From IMG/VR virus record IMGVR_UViG_3300025430_000094, positions 1 through 27,113 of that record: a stretch of 27,113 nt of DNA, one strand, 5' to 3'. This document shows, piece after piece, positions 8,159 through 14,804 of the stretch (its first letter is position 1; the number at the start of each line of letters is the position of its first letter). Made by a program: the position numbers and the translations under genes. The notes beneath the pieces were generated by a model, which was not told where the DNA came from, searched no databases, and worked only from the letters and a program-made list of their open reading frames with translations. Source of the stretch: a virus.

Positions 8159-9215
8159 TCGTTACCTGCTGTAAAGTAAATACGTTTCCACGGATGTACG
8201 TCTGCGCGTAGTTAGGGTCTGTTTGAGAAGTAAGTAGCAAATCCCAAAAAGCGCGAACAGGCATGTACTCAGTATTGGAGTTAGTTAAGGAGATAGTTAC
8301 CTTGCTAAGGGTTGAACTTGTAGAGGTAATAGCGCAAGTAAAAGTGGCATAAAGAGATGGCGCGTTAGGATAGGTACGGATTTGTGCGGCCACGTTATAC
8401 CCAGTAAGGTCAAATGGAAAATCAAACTCAACTGCAAAGTTGTTGCCTTGGTAAAGGGTAATGTCGTAGATTTGGTTGTAGACAGGTTGAGGCTCACGGC
8501 CAGTAAGGTCGTTCTTAATGTAGACGCGCTCCGGTCTACGGGAATCATCAATCTCTTGTGTAATGTAGATTGGCACATACTTGTTTGTAGTACGTGAGGT
8601 ACGCAATAGAGTACCCATCTCTATCCGCCACAAACCTACATTGAGTTGTGAGCAGAGCAAGCGATACTGTTCCCAACGCTGTTGAATAATGTTAGACAAC
8701 TGTTGAAAGCGTTGTGCGCGAGGAATGACAACCCCGTCAGGGGCGGTAATGTTAATGTCAAACGCCGTGTCAGTGGCCAGCGCCCACAGCGCTTCGATAG
8801 AAGCCAAGATAGCGATTGGATACTCTTCTATGGGCGGTAACGTATAAATGTTAACTGCCGAGCCATAAGAATCAGTGCGGTTGTATGTGTGCTGTGTTAC
8901 AGCGTCATTTACGAATGTAGTTATGTCAGCATCTGTAAAGTAACGAAAGTTGTTACCAGTAATGACAATGTTGGCCGCCGCGGCCGGGGCCGTAACAAAG
9001 TGCACAATGCCTAGATTGGCCTCTAAAGTGTAATTAGCCGGTGTAGGTTGGGCAGTGCCATTAACAGTTATGTATAAAGTGGCAGGGTCTATAGGGTATT
9101 TACCTATAGGAAAGGCTGTTGTGCTTCCGTCACCTGTGGCCGTAAAAGTAAATTGGGACTCTGAATCACCTATCTCAAGGCGAACTCTTGAAATGAGGTT
9201 TGCTAAAAGGGCCAC
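8151..9215 (-). CDS. Head-tail adaptor-like protein with C-terminal BppU-like domain
   Basis: The start is taken as GTG 9215 because GAGGAG lies 7 nt upstream; TTG 9218 is possible but closer. Three parts are visible in 354 residues. Residues 1-17 are LISRVRLEIGD, as in head-tail connector proteins. A beta segment follows (GDGSTTAFPIGKYPIDPATL, about 28-75), then a helical part (DADITTFVNDAV to IIQQRWEQYRLL, about 92-195) typical of adaptor folds. The last 110 residues (YDITLYQGNNFAVEFDFPFDLTGY...) resemble the N-terminal domain of BppU-type baseplate proteins, which attach fibres. The protein may join the neck to the fibre cassette. The domain calls are from pattern recognition. Confidence 0.65.
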   Translation of the reverse strand: MALLANLISRVRLEIGDSESQFTFTATGDGSTTAFPIGKYPIDPATLYITVNGTAQPTPANYTLEANLGIVHFVTAPAAAANIVITGNNFRYFTDADITTFVNDAVTQHTYNRTDSYGSAVNIYTLPPIEEYPIAILASIEALWALATDTAFDINITAPDGVVIPRAQRFQQLSNIIQQRWEQYRLLCSQLNVGLWRIEMGTLLRTSRTTNKYVPIYITQEIDDSRRPERVYIKNDLTGREPQPVYNQIYDITLYQGNNFAVEFDFPFDLTGYNVAAQIRTYPNAPSLYATFTCAITSTSSTLSKVTISLTNSNTEYMPVRAFWDLLLTSQTDPNYAQTYIRGNVFTLQQVTIV

Positions 9216-9273
9216 CAAAAACTCCTCACGCTACAGACTCAATGGTCTCGGAATTTTCTAAAAAAATCTGCCC

Positions 9274-9301
9274 AAACGAAAGGGCGGCTGTTAGGCCGCC
9301 C
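9274..9301 (-). terminator. Intrinsic terminator after the head gene block
   Basis: A 7-bp GC stem GGGCGGC/GCCGCCC (9282-9288 with 9295-9301) has a 6-nt loop. On the minus strand it is followed by TTTCGTTT. It sits after the stop of the 120-residue gene and before the adaptor gene, so it should separate head from adhesion transcripts. Confidence 0.8.
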
Positions 9302-9325
9302 GTCGCTCTTTACCGCGAATGAAGA

Positions 9326-9688
9326 TTAAATCACTCCTGCGAGGTAGCCTTTTTCTTTTAGGTGCTGTGCAACAAGTTTTGTTACCTTGTACTTAACACC
9401 TGCTTTAAAACTGTAGTTATTGCCCTTACCTAGGGTCATGTTATCTAGGTCTTGTACTACACGAATTTCAACTGTTGACTCGTCCTCTGCACCAAGGGTA
9501 ATTGGGTCATCAACAATAATTGTTTGACGCGAGGGCTGGGTGGCGTCAATGACTTGGGTTTCTAGATTTACCTTTGCCTCGGCCGTGGCCATGGACATTT
9601 GGTTAGCGGCTTCTTGCTGCTTCTCTAGTGCTTCTGTGGCTAACTTGTCGCGCAAGCGGCCGGTTACATCGTTGGGCTTTGATGCCAT
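9326..9688 (-). CDS. Small head protein downstream of capsid gene
   Basis: This 120-residue protein has an N-terminal helical, charged half (GRLRDKLATEALEKQQEAANQMS) and a C-terminal beta-rich half (TVEIRVVQDLDNMTLGKGNNYSFKAGVKYKVTKLVAQHLKEKGYLAGVI). The FKAGVKY.V...VA.HL.EKGY end matches small proteins found just after capsid genes in actinophages, whose function is uncertain. TAGGAGAAT precedes the ATG. It is the last gene before the terminator at 9274-9301. A head or head-completion role is inferred. Confidence 0.7.
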   Translation of the reverse strand: MASKPNDVTGRLRDKLATEALEKQQEAANQMSMATAEAKVNLETQVIDATQPSRQTIIVDDPITLGAEDESTVEIRVVQDLDNMTLGKGNNYSFKAGVKYKVTKLVAQHLKEKGYLAGVI

Positions 9689-9713
9689 TAGATTCTCCTA
9701 TTTAGTGTCTCGG

Positions 9714-10286
9714 TTAGAAAGTCAGAACTCCTGACTTTAAGTACTTAATTGCTGAACTTAAGGTATTAACCTCGTCCTTGGCACAACCAAGCATTTGGTT
9801 ACACCCTCTACAAAGGAGTCCTCTAACACACTTTCCACAAGAAGCCATTTGCTCGTTACAGCAAGAGTGGTCGTGGTCAATGTGAGGCGAGGATACCTCG
9901 TCCCAGAATTTTCCTTTGCAAATGGCACATCTTGAGTTTTGGCTATCTAGTAGTGCTTCAAACTTTTCTTTAGTAAGTCCGTAACGTTTGACGTTTTGGG
10001 TTACCATGTTGGCTCTAGCGCACGCTCTACAGCATCGTCTTGATTTGCCATTAGGTTTTAAGTATGTAATTGTATTTTTTTCATCATAGGGGTGCCCTTT
10101 GGGACACTCGGTTTTAGAGGAGTTATTTACTCCTCGTCCAACTCTTACGTTATGTTCTCTGCGAAGCCTCATCGTCTTAGTACGACAAGTTTTACAGTGT
10201 CTATAGCCGTTTTTATCTATGTATGAGTTTTCTTCTGTGTACTTGTGCCCTTGCGGGCATTGTTCTTTTTTATGAACTACTGCCAT
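9714..10286 (-). CDS. Recombination endonuclease VII-like nuclease
   Basis: This 190-residue protein has two N-terminal zinc-binding units of pattern CP.GH.Y..N...C..C (C10/H14/C31/C34 and C61/H65/C86/C89), then a His-Me nuclease core of the endonuclease VII family: GLTKEKFEALLDSQ, CAIC at 120-123, HIDHDH at 135-140, and CVRGLLCRGCN at 153-163. Enzymes of this family cleave branched or double-stranded DNA. In phages they are often free-standing homing endonucleases, and insertion between capsid and head-completion genes fits that. Its ribosome site AGGAGG lies 9 nt before the ATG, inside a strong hairpin (10297-10325). Confidence 0.9.
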   Translation of the reverse strand: MAVVHKKEQCPQGHKYTEENSYIDKNGYRHCKTCRTKTMRLRREHNVRVGRGVNNSSKTECPKGHPYDEKNTITYLKPNGKSRRCCRACARANMVTQNVKRYGLTKEKFEALLDSQNSRCAICKGKFWDEVSSPHIDHDHSCCNEQMASCGKCVRGLLCRGCNQMLGCAKDEVNTLSSAIKYLKSGVLTF

Positions 10287-10296
10287 TGTGTAAGAC

Positions 10297-10325
10297 CTCC
10301 TAGCAGGCTATTTACCTGCTAGGAG
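10297..10325 (-). promoter_or_regulatory. Hairpin that sequesters the endonuclease VII ribosome-binding site
   Basis: An 11-bp perfect stem (10297-10307 with 10315-10325, 7-nt loop) lies between the capsid stop and the endonuclease start. On the minus-strand RNA its 3' arm ends in CTAGGAG, and the AGGAGG ribosome site for the gene at 10286 is inside or at the edge of that arm. No U-tract follows, so it is a poor terminator. It should lower translation of the nuclease from the abundant capsid transcript, and it may also protect the capsid mRNA 3' end. Confidence 0.75.
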
Positions 10326-10344
10326 AATCTTACCACTGTTTAGG

Positions 10345-11418
10345 CTAATTGGTCTCGATTATTACTACGCTTTGGTCAGTAATAAGGCCAAGACCGAAGA
10401 TTGAGTACCAAGCCAATGCGTGCTCACGGCCGAAGTCGAGAATACCGCCATCGCGGAGTTCAACTGGAAGTGAGATAGCGTGACCAAAGGCGTTGTCACC
10501 AATCATAATTGCGGCATAGCGGTCAGAAAGACCATTACCTGTTAGGGTTGCAGGAGTTGTGTAACCTCCACCGGGAACAACTACTGGGTTAGCAACAGCG
10601 GTATCTGTTGTGTAGTTGGTTCCGGCTCCACCAGTGACTTTGAGAACCTGAGTGGTCTCAATGAACACAACGTCATACAGACGTCCGATTTCACCGAGCA
10701 TGAAGTTGCCGGGAGCGGCGTACTTCGTTACTTCGATGAACTCAGGGTTATCACGCAGAGTACGGCTCTGGTGAGGGTGCACGAAGCACACGTAGGTTTC
10801 GCCCAACCTTGGGATGTTCTTGGTAGCAAGGGTCTCAACAGTGTCCTTAATGACGTGAGGTGTCAAATAAGCGGCACCGGTCATTCCAGCACGGTTGGCC
10901 GCAAAGGTTCCATAGCCATACCAGTTGTTAACAGCAGACGATACAGATGAGCGGTCTTCACCATAAAGGGTAGAAGAAGCAGCATAGAGAGTATCGCGTG
11001 AAAGTTGGTCAAGATAGATAGCCATGTTACGGCCAAGAAGACGAGAAGCCGAAGCCATAACGTCATCGAAAGAGGCGTTGAGCAAGAGTTCTGATACAGC
11101 AAGAGCATAGCCATGCTCTGTTACTGTGATAGAAAATTGCTGTGCTGTGAGTGCGTTTGTCTGCATACGGACACCTTCAACGAGAGGTGAAGCGAATCCG
11201 AGGTTGTTGTAACGCATAAAGTTAATTTGAAGACCGGGGGCTACGCCGAGTTCAGTCTTCTTTACCGCAAATTGCTCAAAGCGAAGGATAGGCATTGCTT
11301 GGAACAAGATTTCCTTGGACCAGATTGTCTGAATCGCTTGAGTCAACTGGGTATTAGTACCTGAGTACGCTGTAGGTGCAGCGGCTAGGTTTCCTGTACC
11401 AGTAATTCCTGATGCCAT
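10345..11418 (-). CDS. Major capsid protein (N4-gp56 family, HK97 fold)
   Basis: This 357-residue protein is recognised from the N4-gp56-type pattern: an N-terminus with TQLTQAIQTIWSKEILFQA and PILRFEQFAVKKTELG (about 25-62), then ALTAQQFSITVTEHGYALAVSELL (about 88-112) and LLGRNMAIYLDQLSRDTLY. The middle carries YVCFVHPHQSRTLRDNPEF and GEIGRLYDVVFIETT, and a late segment carries FGHAISLPVELRDGGILDFGREHALAWYSIFG. The length is normal for the family. It forms the icosahedral shell. AAGGAG lies 9 nt upstream of the ATG. It follows the scaffold-like gene, as expected, with no separate head protease visible. Confidence 0.93.
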   Translation of the reverse strand: MASGITGTGNLAAAPTAYSGTNTQLTQAIQTIWSKEILFQAMPILRFEQFAVKKTELGVAPGLQINFMRYNNLGFASPLVEGVRMQTNALTAQQFSITVTEHGYALAVSELLLNASFDDVMASASRLLGRNMAIYLDQLSRDTLYAASSTLYGEDRSSVSSAVNNWYGYGTFAANRAGMTGAAYLTPHVIKDTVETLATKNIPRLGETYVCFVHPHQSRTLRDNPEFIEVTKYAAPGNFMLGEIGRLYDVVFIETTQVLKVTGGAGTNYTTDTAVANPVVVPGGGYTTPATLTGNGLSDRYAAIMIGDNAFGHAISLPVELRDGGILDFGREHALAWYSIFGLGLITDQSVVIIETN

Positions 11419-11459
11419 TTGGCTTTGACTCCTTGTTAGTAGGTTTAGTTAGTTAAGTT

Positions 11460-12266
11460 TTATCCCAGTATGCCGCTGGTTTTACCTTGCGCTCTTTGGC
11501 TCAGTATCTGCGGGCGGATTTTTGCGTATTCATTCATCGGCATTGCCGCAATTTCTGCGGCAGTGAACTGACGTGATTCCAAATTAGTTTCCAACGGTCC
11601 AAACCCGGGATTGGTCGCTCTTGTTCCCGGCATTGCTTGTCGCTGTGCCTGTGCAGTTGCCTGCACATCTCCCAAAATACTGTTGGATTGCTCTGTCCAG
11701 TATGCGACGCTTTGGTTTAACTCTTCCGGAGTATTGCCTTGGATGGAGTTAATTAACTGAGGAATAATGCTGTCACGGTTCTGCTCAATAAGTTGTTGGC
11801 GGTATGTTTGCAGTTCAGTAAACTTACGTTCTTGGTCTAGAAGGGCGAAGGCCGCTTCGCGTTCTTGACGCTCGCGTGCCAACTGCTGACGCAACTCTTC
11901 GGCTGTCTCCTTGGCATAATCCTTTGCAGTGGACTCTTCCAATAGTCTTGCCTTTTCAGCGGCCTCTCTAGCAGCATTTTCTTCTGCTTCTTTGGCCTGC
12001 TGACGTGCTAGTTGCTCTTCTCTTTCTTTTTCATAAGCGCTAACCTTCGTCTTGAGTTCTTCAATCGAAGTGTAGAGTTTATCTTTTTCCTGTGACCGGA
12101 CTCGGTTCAAGTCATCTTCCGTGTAGAACTTCGTTCCCGGAGTTTGTACTGGAAGAGTGTTGACGTAGCCCGAGTTAGCAGTAAGCGCTCCAGCGCCTAA
12201 CGCTTCATTAAGACCAGTTTGCAACCCTGTTGGGTCGCCTGCTTGTGAGTTTCCTGCTTCTGTCAT
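11460..12266 (-). CDS. Capsid scaffolding-like protein
   Basis: This 268-residue protein lies directly upstream of the capsid gene. Residues about 50-150 form a long charged coiled coil rich in Glu, Arg and Gln (EDDLNRVRSQEKDKLYTSIE, then KEREEQLARQQAKEAEEN and onward). A more compact C-terminal region follows, with PQLINSIQGNTPEELNQSVAYW and FTAAEIAAMPMNEYAKI. This coiled-coil plus helical tail plan is that of phage scaffolding (GP20/DUF4355-type) proteins. It should act inside the procapsid with the capsid and portal proteins. AAGGAT precedes the ATG. Confidence 0.8.
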   Translation of the reverse strand: MTEAGNSQAGDPTGLQTGLNEALGAGALTANSGYVNTLPVQTPGTKFYTEDDLNRVRSQEKDKLYTSIEELKTKVSAYEKEREEQLARQQAKEAEENAAREAAEKARLLEESTAKDYAKETAEELRQQLARERQEREAAFALLDQERKFTELQTYRQQLIEQNRDSIIPQLINSIQGNTPEELNQSVAYWTEQSNSILGDVQATAQAQRQAMPGTRATNPGFGPLETNLESRQFTAAEIAAMPMNEYAKIRPQILSQRAQGKTSGILG

Positions 12267-12345
12267 TGGGTATCCTTTTTATCCTAGGGGTCGTTTTACG
12301 ATGTAGTAGCCCGTGTGACCTAACTTTGTTAGTACAGTCTTTATT

Positions 12346-12371
12346 CTGACAACAGATGGTCAAATTGTCAG
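12346..12371. repeat. 7-bp inverted repeat in scaffold leader
   Basis: CTGACAA (12346-12352) and TTGTCAG (12365-12371) form an inverted repeat with a 12-nt gap, within the 116 nt between the portal stop and the scaffold start. It could be an operator, an RNA hairpin or chance. No clear promoter was identified in this gap. Confidence 0.35.
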
Positions 12372-12382
12372 GGTAAAGTCTT

Positions 12383-13948
12383 TTATTTTTCGTAGTCCTC
12401 TGGAACTCTTCGTTGTGGAATCTTTGTTCCATAGGCGTCCGTTACTAGACGAGAGCGGACTGCTTCGTTGCCGATTTGGGCCGCGATAGTTGCATCATCT
12501 AGCAATTCTGGTTTTGTTGGTGGTGGCACCATTTCATCTGCACCGCCGGCGCCTCCGCCCCCCGCGGGTGCTCCACCCGGACCTGCACTAGTTGGCAGTG
12601 AGCCAGTAAGAGCCAGAATGTCTTGCTCAATCTGGGTTTGAATGAGTTTAAGAGCACCGTCAGCCATAGCGTCATCTTGGAGTTCTTGACGAATCTCTGT
12701 GAGTTTCTCAGCAGGGAAGGCTTCACCAAGGGCACGCAGAGCACCTTCTTTAGACTCAAAGCCAAGGGACAACTTGGTTTGGATTTCATTGAGAGCAATG
12801 AGTTTGTCAAGAGGAAGTGGCTGTGGAAATACGACGTTAGAACGGAAAGTAATGGGGTCATTAACATCTAGTTGAGCCACTTGGCCGGGGCGCAAAGGAA
12901 CTGTGCTAGTTGATTCGTCCCAGATAAAAGTCTCTGGTTCTTTAAGAGCAAGGCTTAATAGGATAAGTTCATTGACGCGCTCTAGGCCATGTGCATACTG
13001 AATAATTTTCTGGTGGTAACGGTTCATCAAAGGCTGGAACTGAATAGAAAGTGCGACGCCTGAGGTGTTAGAAATAGGAGTGGCTTGGCCAAGAGCGGTT
13101 TCTGGAACACCAATCATTTCGTGCATGGCCTTTTTAAGCATGGCCAAAAGTTCCATGGCGCCTTTTAGTCCTTCGGCTCCACCCTCAAGATTTTGGATGA
13201 CAGCATCTTTTGGTAGGCTCCAGACTTTGTTGGCTCCCTTTTCAAGTTGAGAAGCCTTTGCTCCAGTAATAACTGTGACCGGTGCAGCGTGATAATTAAC
13301 AATGTCGGCAATGTCAGTAGCAACTTCATTGTAAGCGCGATTAATGTTAATAAGGTCGTTACAGTCAGAAAGACCCCAAGGGCTACCACTGATACGAACA
13401 TTCGGAATGTGAATAACAGGAATAGTGCCAAGCGGATTAGGGCGCGAGTCAATAAGTTCATCGTTGATGTACTCCTCAATGACATCATCCGTAAGAATCT
13501 CTGTGTAGGTAAATACTTGACGAGTACCTTCTAAAGATGTGCCCCAGAAACGGTACTTCAACTTAAAGCGCACAAGACGTTCGCGGTCATGGGGGTGAAA
13601 CTCGGGAAATGCAAAAGAGGAGTTAAGAGGCAGGATACGAACGCGGCCGGGATGGTTTCTACCTGCTGGGTCTCTCCACGCCTCTTCATAAGCAACTTTA
13701 ATAAAGCAGTCACCAGAGACTGTTCCTTGCTGCCCAATCTCCCAAAGGACAGTGGCTTTATTGTTGTCTACTTCCCAGACACGCTCTAACAAGTCCGGAA
13801 CGATGGCTTCCGTTTCTTTTGGGGAACGAAAGGAAACCCCCTTGCCAAAAGTAAAGTTGATAATAAAGTCAGTAAAAGCGCGGTAATAGTTAAGGACCAA
13901 CTGTGTCTCGCCTGTCTGACGGCGATAACTCCAATGATGACCTAGGTA
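12383..13948 (-). CDS. Portal protein, main part (SPP1 Gp6-like), N-terminus in another frame
   Basis: The frame is open from 13948 to the stop at 12383 (521 codons). It resembles SPP1-type portals of tailed phages: LGHHWSYRR, LNYYRAFTDFIINFTFGKGV, a clip/stem region with MHEMIGVPETALGQ and SGVALSIQFQPLMNRYHQKI, and a Gly/Pro-rich C-terminal tail (SAGPGGAPAGGGGAGGADEM). The portal forms the dodecameric ring at the packaging vertex and docks the terminase. The first conventional start in this frame is TTG 13900, which would remove conserved-looking residues LGHHWSYRRQTGETQ. The natural N-terminus lies at 14108-13950 in the -1-shifted register; see that entry and the finding. Confidence 0.88.
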   Translation of the reverse strand, partial: YLGHHWSYRRQTGETQLVLNYYRAFTDFIINFTFGKGVSFRSPKETEAIVPDLLERVWEVDNNKATVLWEIGQQGTVSGDCFIKVAYEEAWRDPAGRNHPGRVRILPLNSSFAFPEFHPHDRERLVRFKLKYRFWGTSLEGTRQVFTYTEILTDDVIEEYINDELIDSRPNPLGTIPVIHIPNVRISGSPWGLSDCNDLININRAYNEVATDIADIVNYHAAPVTVITGAKASQLEKGANKVWSLPKDAVIQNLEGGAEGLKGAMELLAMLKKAMHEMIGVPETALGQATPISNTSGVALSIQFQPLMNRYHQKIIQYAHGLERVNELILLSLALKEPETFIWDESTSTVPLRPGQVAQLDVNDPITFRSNVVFPQPLPLDKLIALNEIQTKLSLGFESKEGALRALGEAFPAEKLTEIRQELQDDAMADGALKLIQTQIEQDILALTGSLPTSAGPGGAPAGGGGAGGADEMVPPPTKPELLDDATIAAQIGNEAVRSRLVTDAYGTKIPQRRVPEDYEK

Positions 13949-13958
13949 CCTAATACAT
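13943..13958 (-). other. Frame-break site in portal gene (TAT TAG G TAC)
   Basis: On the minus strand the sequence reads ATG TAT TAG G TAC CTA GGT. The codon before the stop (TAT) and the first useful codon in the portal frame (TAC) are both read by the same tyrosine tRNA and are separated by only TAGG. A 10-base perfect palindrome, TAGGTACCTA, covers 13943-13952. Skipping from TAT to TAC would give WAMYLGHHW without a gap. Confidence 0.6.
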
Positions 13959-14108
13959 CGCCCAGTTGAGACTGTAGCGATTTAAGCGCGGACCGTGGAC
14001 TTCAAATTCTTCATCTGCAAGTTCAACAAGACCTAGTGGGCTAATTGAAATAGTTAAGTCGCTTGATGCGGCTCTGTACGATGGGGGTGAAAAATCTATT
14101 CCTGACAT
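13950..14108 (-). CDS. Portal protein N-terminal fragment, ends at TAG
   Basis: This frame has 52 residues from ATG 14108: MSGIDFSPPSYRAASSDLTI, then SISPLGLVELADEEFEVHG, then PRLNRYSLNWAMY and TAG (13952-13950). The PRLNRY.LNWAMY end runs into LGHHWSYRR of the main portal frame, so the two pieces read as one protein broken at this point. GGGGAGG lies 12 nt before the ATG, within the 3' end of the HNH gene that it overlaps by 13 nt. It may be joined by frameshifting or hopping, or the break may be a mutation or sequence error. Confidence 0.7.
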   Translation of the reverse strand: MSGIDFSPPSYRAASSDLTISISPLGLVELADEEFEVHGPRLNRYSLNWAMY

Positions 14109-14737
14109 TGCGCTGTAGCACCTCCCCTCTGTCCGTGAGGGGCCGAAGCCCGGGATGCACGTAATGCTCGCACATCGTTAGCAATTTTATCTTTTATTTC
14201 ATTTGTAAAAGGGTTAATAGAGCCTTTTCTACTATTGCACTCTTTGCATGAGGGCTTAAGGTTGTTACGATTATGTAAACCACCTTTTGATAATGGAATC
14301 ACGTGGTCCCATTGGACGATTTCAAGATTTACTTGACAAATCCAACAAGTGTTATTGTTCTTTTGTAAAATTTGGTCAAAAACAGCGGAAGATACTTTTT
14401 CTACAACACCTGTGTAAGAGGTGGCTCTTTTTTGAGCGCGTCTTGCTTTATTTAAGCGCACCCTGTATGCAGACGTTTTAGAAAGACCATGTGTAGTCAT
14501 TATTTTTTGTACTTGCTCAGTGTGCAGGCACCCGCAAGACGAAGTGTTACCATTTTTTACAGAGTATGGAACTAAAAAAGTAGTTGCCCCACATAAACAC
14601 AAAAACTTTTGATAGCAACGGTTTCTTCCGTCGGGTCGTTTACGCATGTGGTACTCATCTGTTGCAGTTAACCGTCCAAAAGTTATACCTATAGGCAGCA
14701 AAGTTGGGGCAGTACGCTTATTAAGCGTCTTTACCAT
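14096..14737 (-). CDS. HNH homing-type endonuclease
   Basis: This 213-residue protein has two parts. Residues 15-71 are a small zinc domain of pattern G..FGRLT...(Y)QKFLCLCG.....NTSSCGCL, often seen at the N-terminus of phage HNH or AP2-type nucleases. The HNH core lies at about 131-171: CWIC, WDHVIPLSKGG with D144-H145, N159, and CKECNSRKG. Such enzymes cut DNA with a beta-beta-alpha metal finger and often behave as mobile genes. It has its own upstream promoter motif (14763-14786) and ribosome site AAGGAAGT. Its 3' end overlaps the portal start, which points to insertion just before the portal. The last 25 residues (ALRASRASAPHGQRGG...) look like read-through tail sequence. Confidence 0.9.
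   Translation of the reverse strand: MVKTLNKRTAPTLLPIGITFGRLTATDEYHMRKRPDGRNRCYQKFLCLCGATTFLVPYSVKNGNTSSCGCLHTEQVQKIMTTHGLSKTSAYRVRLNKARRAQKRATSYTGVVEKVSSAVFDQILQKNNNTCWICQVNLEIVQWDHVIPLSKGGLHNRNNLKPSCKECNSRKGSINPFTNEIKDKIANDVRALRASRASAPHGQRGGATAQCQE
14124..14142 (-). promoter_or_regulatory. Hairpin overlapping the portal ribosome-binding site
   Basis: CCCCTC (14124-14129) pairs with GAGGGG (14137-14142) across a 7-nt loop. On the minus-strand RNA the 3' arm GAGGGG runs directly into AGG, so part of the portal ribosome site GGGGAGG is inside the stem. It lies in the end of the HNH gene. Ribosomes finishing the HNH gene could open it, coupling the two genes. Confidence 0.5.
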
Positions 14738-14762
14738 TCTTTAACTTCCTTTCTGGTCATTG

Positions 14763-14786
14763 GACAATTCTAGCATGAATGTCTAT
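14763..14786 (-). promoter_or_regulatory. Extended -10 promoter motif, upstream of HNH gene
   Basis: On the minus strand this reads TTCATGCTAGAATTGT, with TAGAAT as the -10 (14772-14767) and TG one base before it. The 24-nt segment is identical to 17350-17373. No good -35 is seen; AT-rich sequence lies upstream. The HNH start follows about 30 nt downstream. The ends GACA...TGTC form an imperfect inverted repeat, so a bound regulator is also possible. Confidence 0.6.
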
Positions 14787-14804
14787 AAATCTATAAATAG
14801 ACAA

